Part shown: piece by piece, positions 1 to 7,990 of the stretch
How the letters are laid out: every line of letters begins with the position of its first letter
How positions within the stretch are numbered: the stretch's first letter is position 1
Assembly: GCA_037045225.1 (NCBI GenBank)
Contig: JBAOHZ010000009.1
Coordinates: forward strand, 1,550,001-1,614,000
Direction of reading: 5' to 3'
DNA: 64,000 bases
From: Nitrospira sp.
Lineage (GTDB): Bacteria; Nitrospirota; Nitrospiria; Nitrospirales; Nitrospiraceae
Notes under the pieces: generated by a model
What the model was told of the DNA's origin: nothing
What the model saw: the letters and a program-made list of their open reading frames with translations, nothing else
Databases searched by the model: none
Program-made: the position numbers and the translations under genes

Positions 1-2
1 CG

Positions 3-233
3 GCAGGAAAAATCTTCGCCCCGACTCACATTGTTCGCATCCTGGTCGCACGGGCGATCTTGGGCCGGCCGCAACTCCTCATTTTCGAGGGCATCCTCCA
101 CAACATGCACCCCGCAATGCGCGAGACGATTCTTCGGCGCCTCTGCAGCAAAGAGGAGCCCTGGTCAGTGATCTTCGTGTCGAACGATCCCAACCTGACT
201 CCGCACGTCGACCGCCGAATCATGCTGAACTAG
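3..233 (+). CDS. C-terminal end of an ABC-exporter-like protein (start lies outside the window), degenerate ATPase
   Basis: The 76 visible residues are the end of an ABC nucleotide-binding domain. They are clearly paralogous to the gene that follows (shared stretch RLCSKEEPWS, then FVSNDP). The motifs are not functional-looking: the position of the LSGGQ signature reads FAPTHIVRI, the Walker B strand ends LLIFEG instead of LLLLDE, and the switch histidine is replaced in SND. This suggests a protein that has lost ATP hydrolysis but kept the fold. It probably pairs with the next gene, as many type I exporters are heterodimers; that pairing is inference. The N-terminal membrane part cannot be seen. 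Confidence 0.75.
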   Translation, partial: AGKIFAPTHIVRILVARAILGRPQLLIFEGILHNMHPAMRETILRRLCSKEEPWSVIFVSNDPNLTPHVDRRIMLN

Positions 234-372
234 GTGGATGCCGCCGTTGCTCAACGTTCTGTTCCCTCCGATTTCATGTTCTGACCCTTCTCACCATCGA
301 ACCCGATCTGCTTGACAGGCATTCACCAATCGCCCACACTGCAGCCCACCGTCGACCGATACGAGTCATTGC

Positions 373-2043
373 GTGAACGCCAGCGAACCACCCATTTCAA
401 CCCCCTCCGCGTGGACCATCCTTGCTCGTCTGAATCTCCTGATCGGGCTTGAACGCCGCATTCTCGCCATCGTGGGATCCTATGCGATCGTGATCGGCCT
501 GTTTGCGTTGATCGTCCCGCTCACCGTGCAGGAGCTGGTGAACACCTTCGCATTTGCCATTCAGCCGGTTATGATCGTGACGTTGGTGGCGACCATGTTC
601 GGGGCGCTCCTCTGCATGGGCGCGTTCCGCGTCCTGCAGGCGCGGGCGGTGGAGATCCTGGTTCAGCGTCTCTATGCACGGTTAGCCTTCGCCTTCACCG
701 AGGCCTTACCCCGCTTCCGCGAGAACGTCTTTCTTCCTCAACATACCAATACGTTCATCGAAGCAGAGTTGTTGCCGCGGGCGTTGGTCGCCATGCTGGT
801 CGACATCATCAACGTGTCGGTATCGGGGATCATCGGGATGGCGATCCTGATCATGTACCATCCCTATTTCCTGGGATATAACACGCTGCTCATCACGGGC
901 TTTGCTTTCCTGCTGACGTTTTTCGGCCGAGGCGGGCTCCGCATCACACAACGAGTCTCCCGGCTGCATTACCAAACATTTCATTGGCTCCAAGACATCG
1001 GCATCAATCGACTGCACTTCAAATCCACGGATAGCCTCCCGCTGCTCCTGAAGAAGACCGACGCGCTCGTCCAGGCCTATGTCATGGCGCGAAAAACGCG
1101 TTCCGATATCCTGACCGGCGCGCAATACAAGAGCGCGGTCATTTTTCAGGCTACGGCGCACAGCGGCATGATCGGGCTCGGCGGCTGGTTGCTGTCGATC
1201 GGCGACATCACCCTCGGGCAGTTCGTCGGGGCGGAGGTGATCGTCGGAACCCTGTTGCTCAATCTCGACACTGTCGCCCGGCGCATGTATGCCGCCATCT
1301 CTGTCGCCACCTCACTCCAGGAACTCTCCACGCTCTTCGAGATGCCGAAGGAAGATGTGTCCGGCCCAGTGGCGGCCTGGCTCCCCAATCCCTCGCTACG
1401 GGGAGTGCGCCTGACGTGTAAGGATGTCTCGTTCGCCGCCCCGGACGGAGCGCTCCTCTTCGAACGGTTCAACCTGGAAGTTATCCCGAGAGAGAAGATC
1501 AGCGTGCTCTCGGGAACCAGCAGAAGCAAGACATCGCTCGCGCTCATCCTGGCCGGGCTGTACCATCCGACCAGCGGCGTCATCCGCTACAACGACGTCG
1601 ATCTGCGCGATGTCTCGCTGAATTATGTGAACCGCCACCGAGGCTTGATGCTGGATTCCCATCCCACACTGTTCGATGGGACGCTGGAAGAAAATATGAC
1701 GTTGCAGCGCCCCTCGATCCGGTTTGAAGACCTCAGCTGGGCACTCCGCTTCGTGGAGCTTGAAGAAGAAATCGACGCCATGCCCATGGGACTGGAAACC
1801 CTGGTGCACGGCAACGGTGCCAACCTGACTCGAAGCCAGGTGCTTCGCATTCTCCTGGCCAGAATGATCGTCACCCGGCCGGAACTGCTGATCTTCAACG
1901 GCAGTCTCCACAATATCGAGCCGGGGCTCCGATTGACCTTGCTCCGTCGGCTCTGCTCCAAGGAAGAGCCCTGGTCGGTGGTCTTTGTCTCCAACGATCC
2001 GGAAGTCAGCCAACTGGTCGAACGCCGCGTGCTGCTGGACTGA
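373..2043 (+). CDS. ABC-exporter-like membrane protein with degenerate ATPase domain
   Basis: A 556-residue half-transporter layout: an N-terminal membrane domain (hydrophobic segments near residues 32-62, 70-95, 150-185 and 265-300), then an ABC domain from about residue 350. Every catalytic motif is altered. Walker A reads GTSRSKTS near 381-388, with Ser for the last Gly. The Q-loop lacks Gln. The signature is LTRSQ near 486. Walker B is LLIFNG near 507-513, without Asp or Glu, and the switch His is lost (SND near 541). Start is GTG. It lies 139 bp after the paralogous upstream gene, so the two may form one pseudo-ATPase dimer. A transport, scaffold or sensory role is open; the substrate is unknown. 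Confidence 0.8.
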   Translation: MNASEPPISTPSAWTILARLNLLIGLERRILAIVGSYAIVIGLFALIVPLTVQELVNTFAFAIQPVMIVTLVATMFGALLCMGAFRVLQARAVEILVQRLYARLAFAFTEALPRFRENVFLPQHTNTFIEAELLPRALVAMLVDIINVSVSGIIGMAILIMYHPYFLGYNTLLITGFAFLLTFFGRGGLRITQRVSRLHYQTFHWLQDIGINRLHFKSTDSLPLLLKKTDALVQAYVMARKTRSDILTGAQYKSAVIFQATAHSGMIGLGGWLLSIGDITLGQFVGAEVIVGTLLLNLDTVARRMYAAISVATSLQELSTLFEMPKEDVSGPVAAWLPNPSLRGVRLTCKDVSFAAPDGALLFERFNLEVIPREKISVLSGTSRSKTSLALILAGLYHPTSGVIRYNDVDLRDVSLNYVNRHRGLMLDSHPTLFDGTLEENMTLQRPSIRFEDLSWALRFVELEEEIDAMPMGLETLVHGNGANLTRSQVLRILLARMIVTRPELLIFNGSLHNIEPGLRLTLLRRLCSKEEPWSVVFVSNDPEVSQLVERRVLLD

Positions 2044-2142
2044 TCATCCGGGCTACCGTCATCACGACGCCGCTTCTTTCTTCCGTGGCGATCTGCTAGA
2101 CTGAGCCGAGGTGTTGCCTCCGGCCTGACGAAAGGAACGCTC

Positions 2143-2901
2143 GTGTCACTGGCATCGCGCCTCAAACTGTCCTTTCCCAGCACGAACCAATTGATTATCA
2201 GCCTCCTGATTGCGGGGTTGGGGTGGGTCAGCGGGCAGGCCCTCAGCCGTATCGATCAGGATCTGCGCATCATGTACACCGAGTACACGCTGGGTGCGGC
2301 GGACCTCGCCCATATCTCGGCGGACGTCATTCGATATCGCAACACCATCATCCGGTCGTTGGAAGCCGAGAACCAGACCACCTTCGAACGGATTACCGAA
2401 TCGTTGCCGGCCCAGCGCGCACGCATTCAACATGCGGTGGATCGATACGCCGCAGCCGGCCTGCGCGTGTCACGGAGCGGGCGGAGCGAAGAAAAAGACA
2501 TTCAAGCGGTTCGCGAAAGCCTCGATCAATACTTCCACGTGGCCAGCCAAACGACGGACTTGCTGTCGCAGGAATGGAGGGCCGGCTCCGCAGCTGAAGC
2601 CGCGGAACTCCGGCGCAAAGCCGAAATTCATGCCGCCGACAATGGTGGGCCGAAAGTCATGCAGGTCAGTCTCGCGCTGGATCGACTCCTGGAGACGGTC
2701 GCGGAGGTCGCCAAAGACATGCGCGACGAAGGCACCAAGACGATCCTCTCGACAGGGTATTGGATCGTCGGCGGGAGTTTCTTCATTGCGTTGTTGAACC
2801 TGGTTCTCATCCGACCAGCACGCGTACAAGAACGGCCCTCTTCAAGCTCTGAAGAATCGCCCCATCCGGAATCACCACGGAGCCTTCCGAGCGAGGGATA
2901 A
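2143..2901 (+). CDS. membrane protein with MCP-type four-helix-bundle sensor region, no signalling output domain
   Basis: A 252-residue protein with a TM segment near residues 15-35, a helical extracytoplasmic region (about 36-200, rich in Glu, Arg and Ala), a second TM segment near 205-228 (WIVGGSFFIALLNLVLI), and a short Ser/Pro-rich cytoplasmic tail. The layout matches the ligand-binding half of chemoreceptors of the 4HB_MCP type, but no HAMP or methyl-accepting domain follows. GTG start preceded by a GAAAGGA ribosome site. It lies 99 bp downstream of the degenerate ABC gene on the same strand and may work with it; function not known. Confidence 0.6.
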   Translation: MSLASRLKLSFPSTNQLIISLLIAGLGWVSGQALSRIDQDLRIMYTEYTLGAADLAHISADVIRYRNTIIRSLEAENQTTFERITESLPAQRARIQHAVDRYAAAGLRVSRSGRSEEKDIQAVRESLDQYFHVASQTTDLLSQEWRAGSAAEAAELRRKAEIHAADNGGPKVMQVSLALDRLLETVAEVAKDMRDEGTKTILSTGYWIVGGSFFIALLNLVLIRPARVQERPSSSSEESPHPESPRSLPSEG

Positions 2902-2945
2902 CGACAAGCCCTCCAGAGCGATTCAGCCCAACGCCCCATCTTTGC

Positions 2946-3656
2946 TCACATCGACGGATCAGCCGGCCGGCCGAGAGCCCGAAAGAGTCGGCGACGTTCA
3001 TCGTGGCTCAAATCCATCCACTGCCCGGCATGCAAACCCTCAATGGTAATGTGCATGATGCGCACCCGATGCAATGACACGACCCGATAGCCGAGCGCCT
3101 GGCACATGCGCCGGATCTGCCGGTTACGCCCTTCCGTCAGGATGATGCGGAAGCGGCGGGGCCCAAGCCGCGCCACGGTACAAGGCCTGGTGCGCTCCCC
3201 CAGAATAGTCACCCCCTGAGCCATCCGAGACAGAAACGTCTCATCGAACTCCCGTTCCACTTCCACACGATATTCCCGTTCATGCCCGTGCTCGACCCGC
3301 AAGATCTCATTGACGATATCGCCGTCGTTCGTGAGCAGGATGAGGCCCGACGAATCCTTGTCGAGACGCCCGATCGGGAAAATTCTATCGGGATGGCCGA
3401 TTTCAGCAATGATGTTTCGTCGAACATGCAACTCAGTGGTGGTCGTCACCCCAACCGGCTTGTGATACTTGAGATACACCGGACGATGGCCGCGCTGGAG
3501 CATAACCCCGTCGCGCGCTACGAGATCCTGCGGGGAGACCTGATCGCCGAGCTTGGCCACCAGGCCATTGATGGTTATCCGCCCGGCAGCGATCAGGCGA
3601 TCGGCCTCCCGACGCGAACACAGGCCCTGCTCGGTAAAAAATTTATTAATGCGCAT
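2946..3656 (-). CDS. rluF: 23S rRNA pseudouridine synthase, RluF type
   Basis: A 236-residue RsuA/RluB/E/F-family enzyme that isomerises a uridine in 23S rRNA. An N-terminal S4 RNA-binding domain (residues 1-60, RINKFFTEQGLCSRREADR) is followed by the catalytic domain. The active-site motif GRLDKDSSGL lies near residue 97 and holds the nucleophilic Asp. The C-terminal part has EGRNRQIRRMC and RIMHITIEGL, which match RluF better than RluB or RsuA, and it lacks the long basic tail of the E. coli protein. It is alone on the minus strand, facing the preceding membrane gene. Confidence 0.85.
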   Translation of the reverse strand: MRINKFFTEQGLCSRREADRLIAAGRITINGLVAKLGDQVSPQDLVARDGVMLQRGHRPVYLKYHKPVGVTTTTELHVRRNIIAEIGHPDRIFPIGRLDKDSSGLILLTNDGDIVNEILRVEHGHEREYRVEVEREFDETFLSRMAQGVTILGERTRPCTVARLGPRRFRIILTEGRNRQIRRMCQALGYRVVSLHRVRIMHITIEGLHAGQWMDLSHDERRRLFRALGRPADPSM

Positions 3657-3830
3657 GGCAGGGAGATGAACTCGCGTGAGTCGTTCCTCGTCAAGAGTGC
3701 AGGGTCAACGGCGTCACCCCAAAACACGGGCTGACGTCACTCTGTACCTGGGCCTTCCGTCAAGAGCGTTACGTTACGTTCCACTCCACAACGAGAGACA
3801 CTTCACGAGCGACGGTTCACAATGTGAGAG

Positions 3831-4763
3831 TCAGTGGACACGGCGGCCGGCACGAATTCGCCCCAGCATCCGATAGATCAAGCGGGCGATACTAAACTGC
3901 GGAGCGACGAACCCTTCGATCGGTGCAATCTCACTAATATCCATACCGACAATGCCCGGCCCGTTGGCTAGCGCGGTCACCAGCGCGAGGGTGTCGTACC
4001 ACCCCAACCCACCCGGCTCGGGTGTCCCCAACGCCGGCACCAGGGACGCATCAAGCCCGTCACAATCAAAGGTGAGATACACCGGCCCGGTACAGGCCGC
4101 CAGAATGTCGGGAATCCAACGAGCGGCCCGCCCCTCATAAGGACCGGAGGGATCGAGAATCGACGCGGCAAAAAACGTGTGGATCCGCGGAGTGTGTTCG
4201 ATCAGGTCGATTTCTTCCGGACTGATCGAGCGAACACCGACCTGTACCAACGGCAGGCCGTCCTGCACGACACGAGCCATCACGCTTGCATGGCTGTAGG
4301 GATTGCCCTGGTAGGCTTGGCGGAGATCGCCATGCGCATCGATCTGTACGACGCACATCCCCGGATATGTTCGGGCATGCGCGCGAATCGCCCCTAACGC
4401 GCCGGTATGTTCACCGGTCAGGGTCACCAAGAACTTTCCCCGACCGACATGTGGTTGAACAAACTCCTGAATCGCCTGCACAGCCGGCCCATCGACTCGC
4501 CCGTCTAGGTTTAAGGTCGCAGCCGTTGCGACGCCGCCCCACTCGCGGTAGGGTTCATAGCGCAGCGTCTCATCGTACAACTCGACCTGTTGGGAAGCTT
4601 CGATGATCGCGGAGGGGCCTCGATCGGACCCGAGGATATAACTCGAGGTATGCTCGTAGGGAGCCGGGAGGACGTAGACTCCGGCCTGATCGGGATGACA
4701 CCAGGGCTCGTCGATCCCGAGAAAATTATCGGCTTGCCCAAGCCACCCGGACGGAAGCGCCAT
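3831..4763 (-). CDS. speB: agmatinase-family ureohydrolase
   Basis: A 310-residue arginase/agmatinase fold protein that would hydrolyse agmatine to putrescine and urea with two Mn ions. Metal-ligand motifs are visible: GEHTGALG (residues about 115-122, equivalent to GGDHS), DAHGDLR followed by SHASVMARV, and TFDCDGLD followed by GTPEPGG. It starts 12 bp after the arginine decarboxylase gene, so the two are one operon making putrescine from arginine by the agmatine route. Related ureohydrolases act on other guanidino compounds, but the decarboxylase neighbour supports agmatine. Confidence 0.88.
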   Translation of the reverse strand: MALPSGWLGQADNFLGIDEPWCHPDQAGVYVLPAPYEHTSSYILGSDRGPSAIIEASQQVELYDETLRYEPYREWGGVATAATLNLDGRVDGPAVQAIQEFVQPHVGRGKFLVTLTGEHTGALGAIRAHARTYPGMCVVQIDAHGDLRQAYQGNPYSHASVMARVVQDGLPLVQVGVRSISPEEIDLIEHTPRIHTFFAASILDPSGPYEGRAARWIPDILAACTGPVYLTFDCDGLDASLVPALGTPEPGGLGWYDTLALVTALANGPGIVGMDISEIAPIEGFVAPQFSIARLIYRMLGRIRAGRRVH

Positions 4764-4775
4764 AGTCGCCCGCCG

Positions 4776-5351
4776 CTAGGCTTTGTCCCGAAGACTCTTA
4801 GGGATGTTTTCCGTGGGGATAAACACCGCCAATGCAATCACGCAGGTCCATCGATTTGGACGGCCGACTGCCGATTGCGTGATATTCAAGGTTCGCACGA
4901 TCTTGCCGCCCATCTTGAAGACCTGTTCGCGCTCTTTCCAAGCCACATCGGGATCGAACTCGATGCCTTGTGTGGTCGCGAGCATTTGTGCCGCCAAATC
5001 TTCCGTGTATTCACCGGACTCTTCGTCGGTCTCGCCGTACGCATGGTGTTCAGAAAGGTAGCCGTACGTATCGCGGTCCGTCGGAATCGCTAATCCGATC
5101 GACGCGGAGATCAGCCGGTTGCGCTCGTTGGTCTCCGATCTGGCCATGACGCAAAACGTGATTTCACCGGGGTTCAGCAATTTCTCGCCGCGCTTGCGAG
5201 GGAGGATCTTGCAATTGGGAGGGAGGATCGAGGAGACGCTGACGAGGTTACAATAGGCCACGCCGGCGCTACGCAAAGCCTGCTCAAACGCAGCCAGCTT
5301 TTCCTTGTGCACCCCGACGCCCCTCGTCAAAAACATGTGTGTTGGTACCAT
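4776..5351 (-). CDS. pdaD: pyruvoyl-dependent arginine decarboxylase
   Basis: A 191-residue proenzyme of the PvlArgDC family, which converts arginine to agmatine. The self-cleavage site is visible in NLVSVSSILPP near residue 40; cleavage between the two serines would create the pyruvoyl group. The conserved region EHHAYGET follows. I chose the second ATG (protein starts MVPTHMF) because an AGAGGGAG ribosome site sits just upstream; an ATG 18 bp earlier would put that site inside the gene. It is followed after 24 bp by agmatinase. This class is common in archaea and scattered in bacteria; the usual PLP-dependent SpeA is not in the window. Confidence 0.9.
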   Translation of the reverse strand: MVPTHMFLTRGVGVHKEKLAAFEQALRSAGVAYCNLVSVSSILPPNCKILPRKRGEKLLNPGEITFCVMARSETNERNRLISASIGLAIPTDRDTYGYLSEHHAYGETDEESGEYTEDLAAQMLATTQGIEFDPDVAWKEREQVFKMGGKIVRTLNITQSAVGRPNRWTCVIALAVFIPTENIPKSLRDKA

Positions 5352-5526
5352 GTAGGTCTCCCTCTTCATCCCGCGTCGAAATCACTCCGCCTAGAGTGTT
5401 CGAAAAATTGTCAGAAGCCTTGTGCCACGCACTTGATCATGCGGTGACACGCGCGAAAGTTGTATCAAGTTTGCCGGTCATCCGCAATATGGCGGCCGGG
5501 TTTTTTTGCCGTACGCCAGAGGGCTG

Positions 5527-6966
5527 TCACGGCCGGCGTAGATTCAGAACCAACAATCTGGGTTCGGTCATGTCCTCGATCGCGTACCGAAGACCTTCAC
5601 GACCGATCCCGGAGTCCTTCACGCCACCATAGGGCATGTGGTCCGCGCGGAACGTTGGAATCTCGTTCGCGAGGACGGCGCCGACCTCCAGCTGCTCGAA
5701 CGCCTGGAAGATGCGTCCAATGTTGTTGGTGAACAGGCCCGCCTGCAACCCATAGTCCGACTCATTCACTGCCGTCAATACACCCTCAAAGTCGCGATAG
5801 GGCGTGATCGTGACCAGTGGCCCGAACACTTCCTGGCAGGACACCTTCATGGCGGGGGTCACCTGAGACAAGACCGTCGGCCGCACAACCGACCCCATCC
5901 GCGTTCCGCCCGACAACAGGCGGGCACCTTGGGCCACAGCATCCCCGATCCAGCCTTCGACACGCTGCGCGGCTCCCGAATCAATCAGCGGTCCGACGAC
6001 CGTGTGCTCATGGCTCGGGTCTCCGGTTTCCAACTGCTCAACACGTGCCACAAGCTTCTCCGTGAACGCCGCCGCGATCGACTCATGCACAAAAATCCGT
6101 TGCACCGAAATGCAGGTTTGTCCGGCATAGCTGAATCCGCCGGTCACACAACGCTGTGCAACATGATCCAGATCCGCATCCGGCTCGACGATCACCGCGG
6201 CATTCCCGCCCAATTCGAGCACCACCTTCTTCTTGCCGCATTTGGCTTTCAGCATCCAGCCCACCGGCGCACTTCCGGTAAAACTCAGTAACTTGAACCG
6301 AGGGTCGACCACCAATTGCTCCGCGACCTTGTTTTCGCACGGCAGCACGTTGAGACCACCCGCTGGAACACCGGCCTCTAGCAACAACTCGGCCAACAGA
6401 AGCGATGTCAGGGGGGCTTGGGGCGCCGGCTTGATCAGAATCGAGTTACCAGCCGCCAAGGCCGGAGCCACCTTATGGACGACAAGATTGAGCGGAAAAT
6501 TGAACGGGGTAATGCCAAGGATAGGCCCGATGGGAAATCGCCGCGTCACCCCCCAATACGACTCCATTCCGGGCGACCAATCCAGCGGCACGACCTCACC
6601 ACCGATACGCTTGGCCTCCTCCGCCGCGATCGAGAACGTCTGAATGGCGCGGCCAACCTCCCGGCGCGCATCGGTCAGCGGCTTGCCGGCCTCTGCCACC
6701 ATGCTACGCGCAAACTCTTCGTGCCTCGCTTCGAGCGCCTGAGCCGCCTTCCCAAGCAGGGTCGATCGCGCGTACCCGGACAACCGGCGCATCGCGGCCG
6801 CGCCCTCGACTGAAGACACGACGGCGGCGTCCGCTTCAGCCGGACCGGCCTGACAGACATGGGCAATCGTCTCGCCTGTGTAGGGATTTCGTACGGGAGC
6901 AGCCGTGGTGGTGTGTACCCACCGGCCACCGATCAGAAATGGACGGCCATCTTCCAACAGACTCAC
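5527..6966 (-). CDS. NAD(P)-dependent aldehyde dehydrogenase
   Basis: About 479 residues, normal length for the superfamily. The cofactor region ITPFNFPLNL is followed by LELGGN, with the general-base Glu, and GQTCISVQRI, with the catalytic Cys. The C-terminal half has EVFGP and PYGGVKDSGIGREG. The substrate cannot be read from sequence; glyceraldehyde-3-phosphate, lactaldehyde or phosphonoacetaldehyde types are near relatives. An open frame extends to 7047 but would overlap the rubredoxin-like gene. I prefer GTG at 6966 (or TTG at 6957 with GGAG upstream), just after that gene's stop. In this polyamine-like block it might oxidise an aminoaldehyde, which is inference only. Confidence 0.85.
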   Translation of the reverse strand: MSLLEDGRPFLIGGRWVHTTTAAPVRNPYTGETIAHVCQAGPAEADAAVVSSVEGAAAMRRLSGYARSTLLGKAAQALEARHEEFARSMVAEAGKPLTDARREVGRAIQTFSIAAEEAKRIGGEVVPLDWSPGMESYWGVTRRFPIGPILGITPFNFPLNLVVHKVAPALAAGNSILIKPAPQAPLTSLLLAELLLEAGVPAGGLNVLPCENKVAEQLVVDPRFKLLSFTGSAPVGWMLKAKCGKKKVVLELGGNAAVIVEPDADLDHVAQRCVTGGFSYAGQTCISVQRIFVHESIAAAFTEKLVARVEQLETGDPSHEHTVVGPLIDSGAAQRVEGWIGDAVAQGARLLSGGTRMGSVVRPTVLSQVTPAMKVSCQEVFGPLVTITPYRDFEGVLTAVNESDYGLQAGLFTNNIGRIFQAFEQLEVGAVLANEIPTFRADHMPYGGVKDSGIGREGLRYAIEDMTEPRLLVLNLRRP

Positions 6967-6985
6967 TCCAGGAGAGGGAGGATCG

Positions 6986-7264
6986 CTACTGCACGGATTC
7001 CATCGGAGGTGTGGCTGCAGCCGCGGCGCTATGCGTCGCTTCATCACGCTGAGCCGCCACCGCCTTGGCGATCAACTCTTCGGTTCCCCAATCCTGAACC
7101 GCCGCCAAGGTGAACGCTTCATACGTCGAGACCCCTTGGCAGGATGGACAGGCCGGCATGGGAACCTTCCGGCAAAACGCTTCGTTCAAGCAGGACATGC
7201 ACACCCAGAGATCGGGCTCTCCATCCTTCGCAGGCACGTTCCAAAAGGCTTGTTTCGATGCCAT
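6986..7264 (-). CDS. rubredoxin-like zinc-ribbon protein
   Basis: A 92-residue soluble protein with two CxxC pairs (WVCMSCLNEAF and PACPSCQGV, residues about 21-44) spaced as in a rubredoxin-like or zinc-ribbon knuckle. The C-terminal half is Ala-rich and low in complexity. It lies between the DsbA-like gene and aldehyde dehydrogenase on the same strand, with short gaps, so it is probably co-transcribed. It could bind Fe for electron transfer or Zn for structure; the sequence does not decide. Confidence 0.65.
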   Translation of the reverse strand: MASKQAFWNVPAKDGEPDLWVCMSCLNEAFCRKVPMPACPSCQGVSTYEAFTLAAVQDWGTEELIAKAVAAQRDEATHSAAAAATPPMESVQ

Positions 7265-7336
7265 AGTGCAGTTTCCTCTTTCCTGGCTAAACGATGAGTC
7301 TCGTCACAACACTGACGCCCGTTGGCATGAGGGACG

Positions 7337-7990
7337 TTATTTCTGTGTCGCCCCCGGAGACGCGAGTAACTTCTCAATTTCTTCCTCGAATGCTTCGAAC
7401 GGGAAGGCGCCGGGAATGGCAATGGCCGGATTCTTGGTGGTCGGCTGCTGCGTCGTACGCATCAGGACAAAGCCGGGCGTGCCATGGAATCCCCAGCCAT
7501 TCGCTTCATCCCGGTCTTGAAAGATGGCCTGCACATGCGGGGCATCACGCAAACATTGCCGGAATTTCGTCTGGTCGAGGCCGATGGCCTTGGCATGTTG
7601 CGAGTAACTGTCCACGTCCAACCGTCCGTCCGCGGCAAACAATCGATCGTGCATCGGCCAGTAGGTGCCCTGGTCGCCGGCACAACGCGCGGCGAGCGCG
7701 GCAGTGACCCCGGGACCTTGATCGGCGCGGGGATAGTCCTTGTATAGAAACCGGACCTTGCCGGTATCGACATAACGCGCCTGAATCTTGGGCCAGGTTT
7801 CCTTAAAAAACTTGAGGCAATAGCCGCACGTGAAGTCGGAATACTCGATCAGCGTCACCGGCGCATCCGCCTTGCCTCGCATCCGATGATCGACGGCCGG
7901 CGCACTGGCGGCAACGGCGGCGCCTGCCACCAGCACGAGCAGGAGACACCCCATTCCAACCCGAATCAGCCATGCAGTCATGAGAGTCAT
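7337..7990 (-). CDS. secreted DsbA/DsbG-like thiol-disulfide oxidoreductase
   Basis: A 217-residue protein with a signal peptide (residues about 1-28, hydrophobic LLLVLVAGAAVAASA) and a thioredoxin fold of the DsbA_2 type. The redox motif is CGYC in YSDFTCGYCLKFF near residue 53, and the cis-Pro region is FHGTPGFVL. It would act on periplasmic disulfides. The start ATG overlaps the stop of the deoxyhypusine-synthase-like gene by 4 bp (ATGA), so translation is coupled. A longer open frame upstream exists but lies inside that gene and lacks a signal peptide start. Confidence 0.85.
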   Translation of the reverse strand: MTLMTAWLIRVGMGCLLLVLVAGAAVAASAPAVDHRMRGKADAPVTLIEYSDFTCGYCLKFFKETWPKIQARYVDTGKVRFLYKDYPRADQGPGVTAALAARCAGDQGTYWPMHDRLFAADGRLDVDSYSQHAKAIGLDQTKFRQCLRDAPHVQAIFQDRDEANGWGFHGTPGFVLMRTTQQPTTKNPAIAIPGAFPFEAFEEEIEKLLASPGATQK

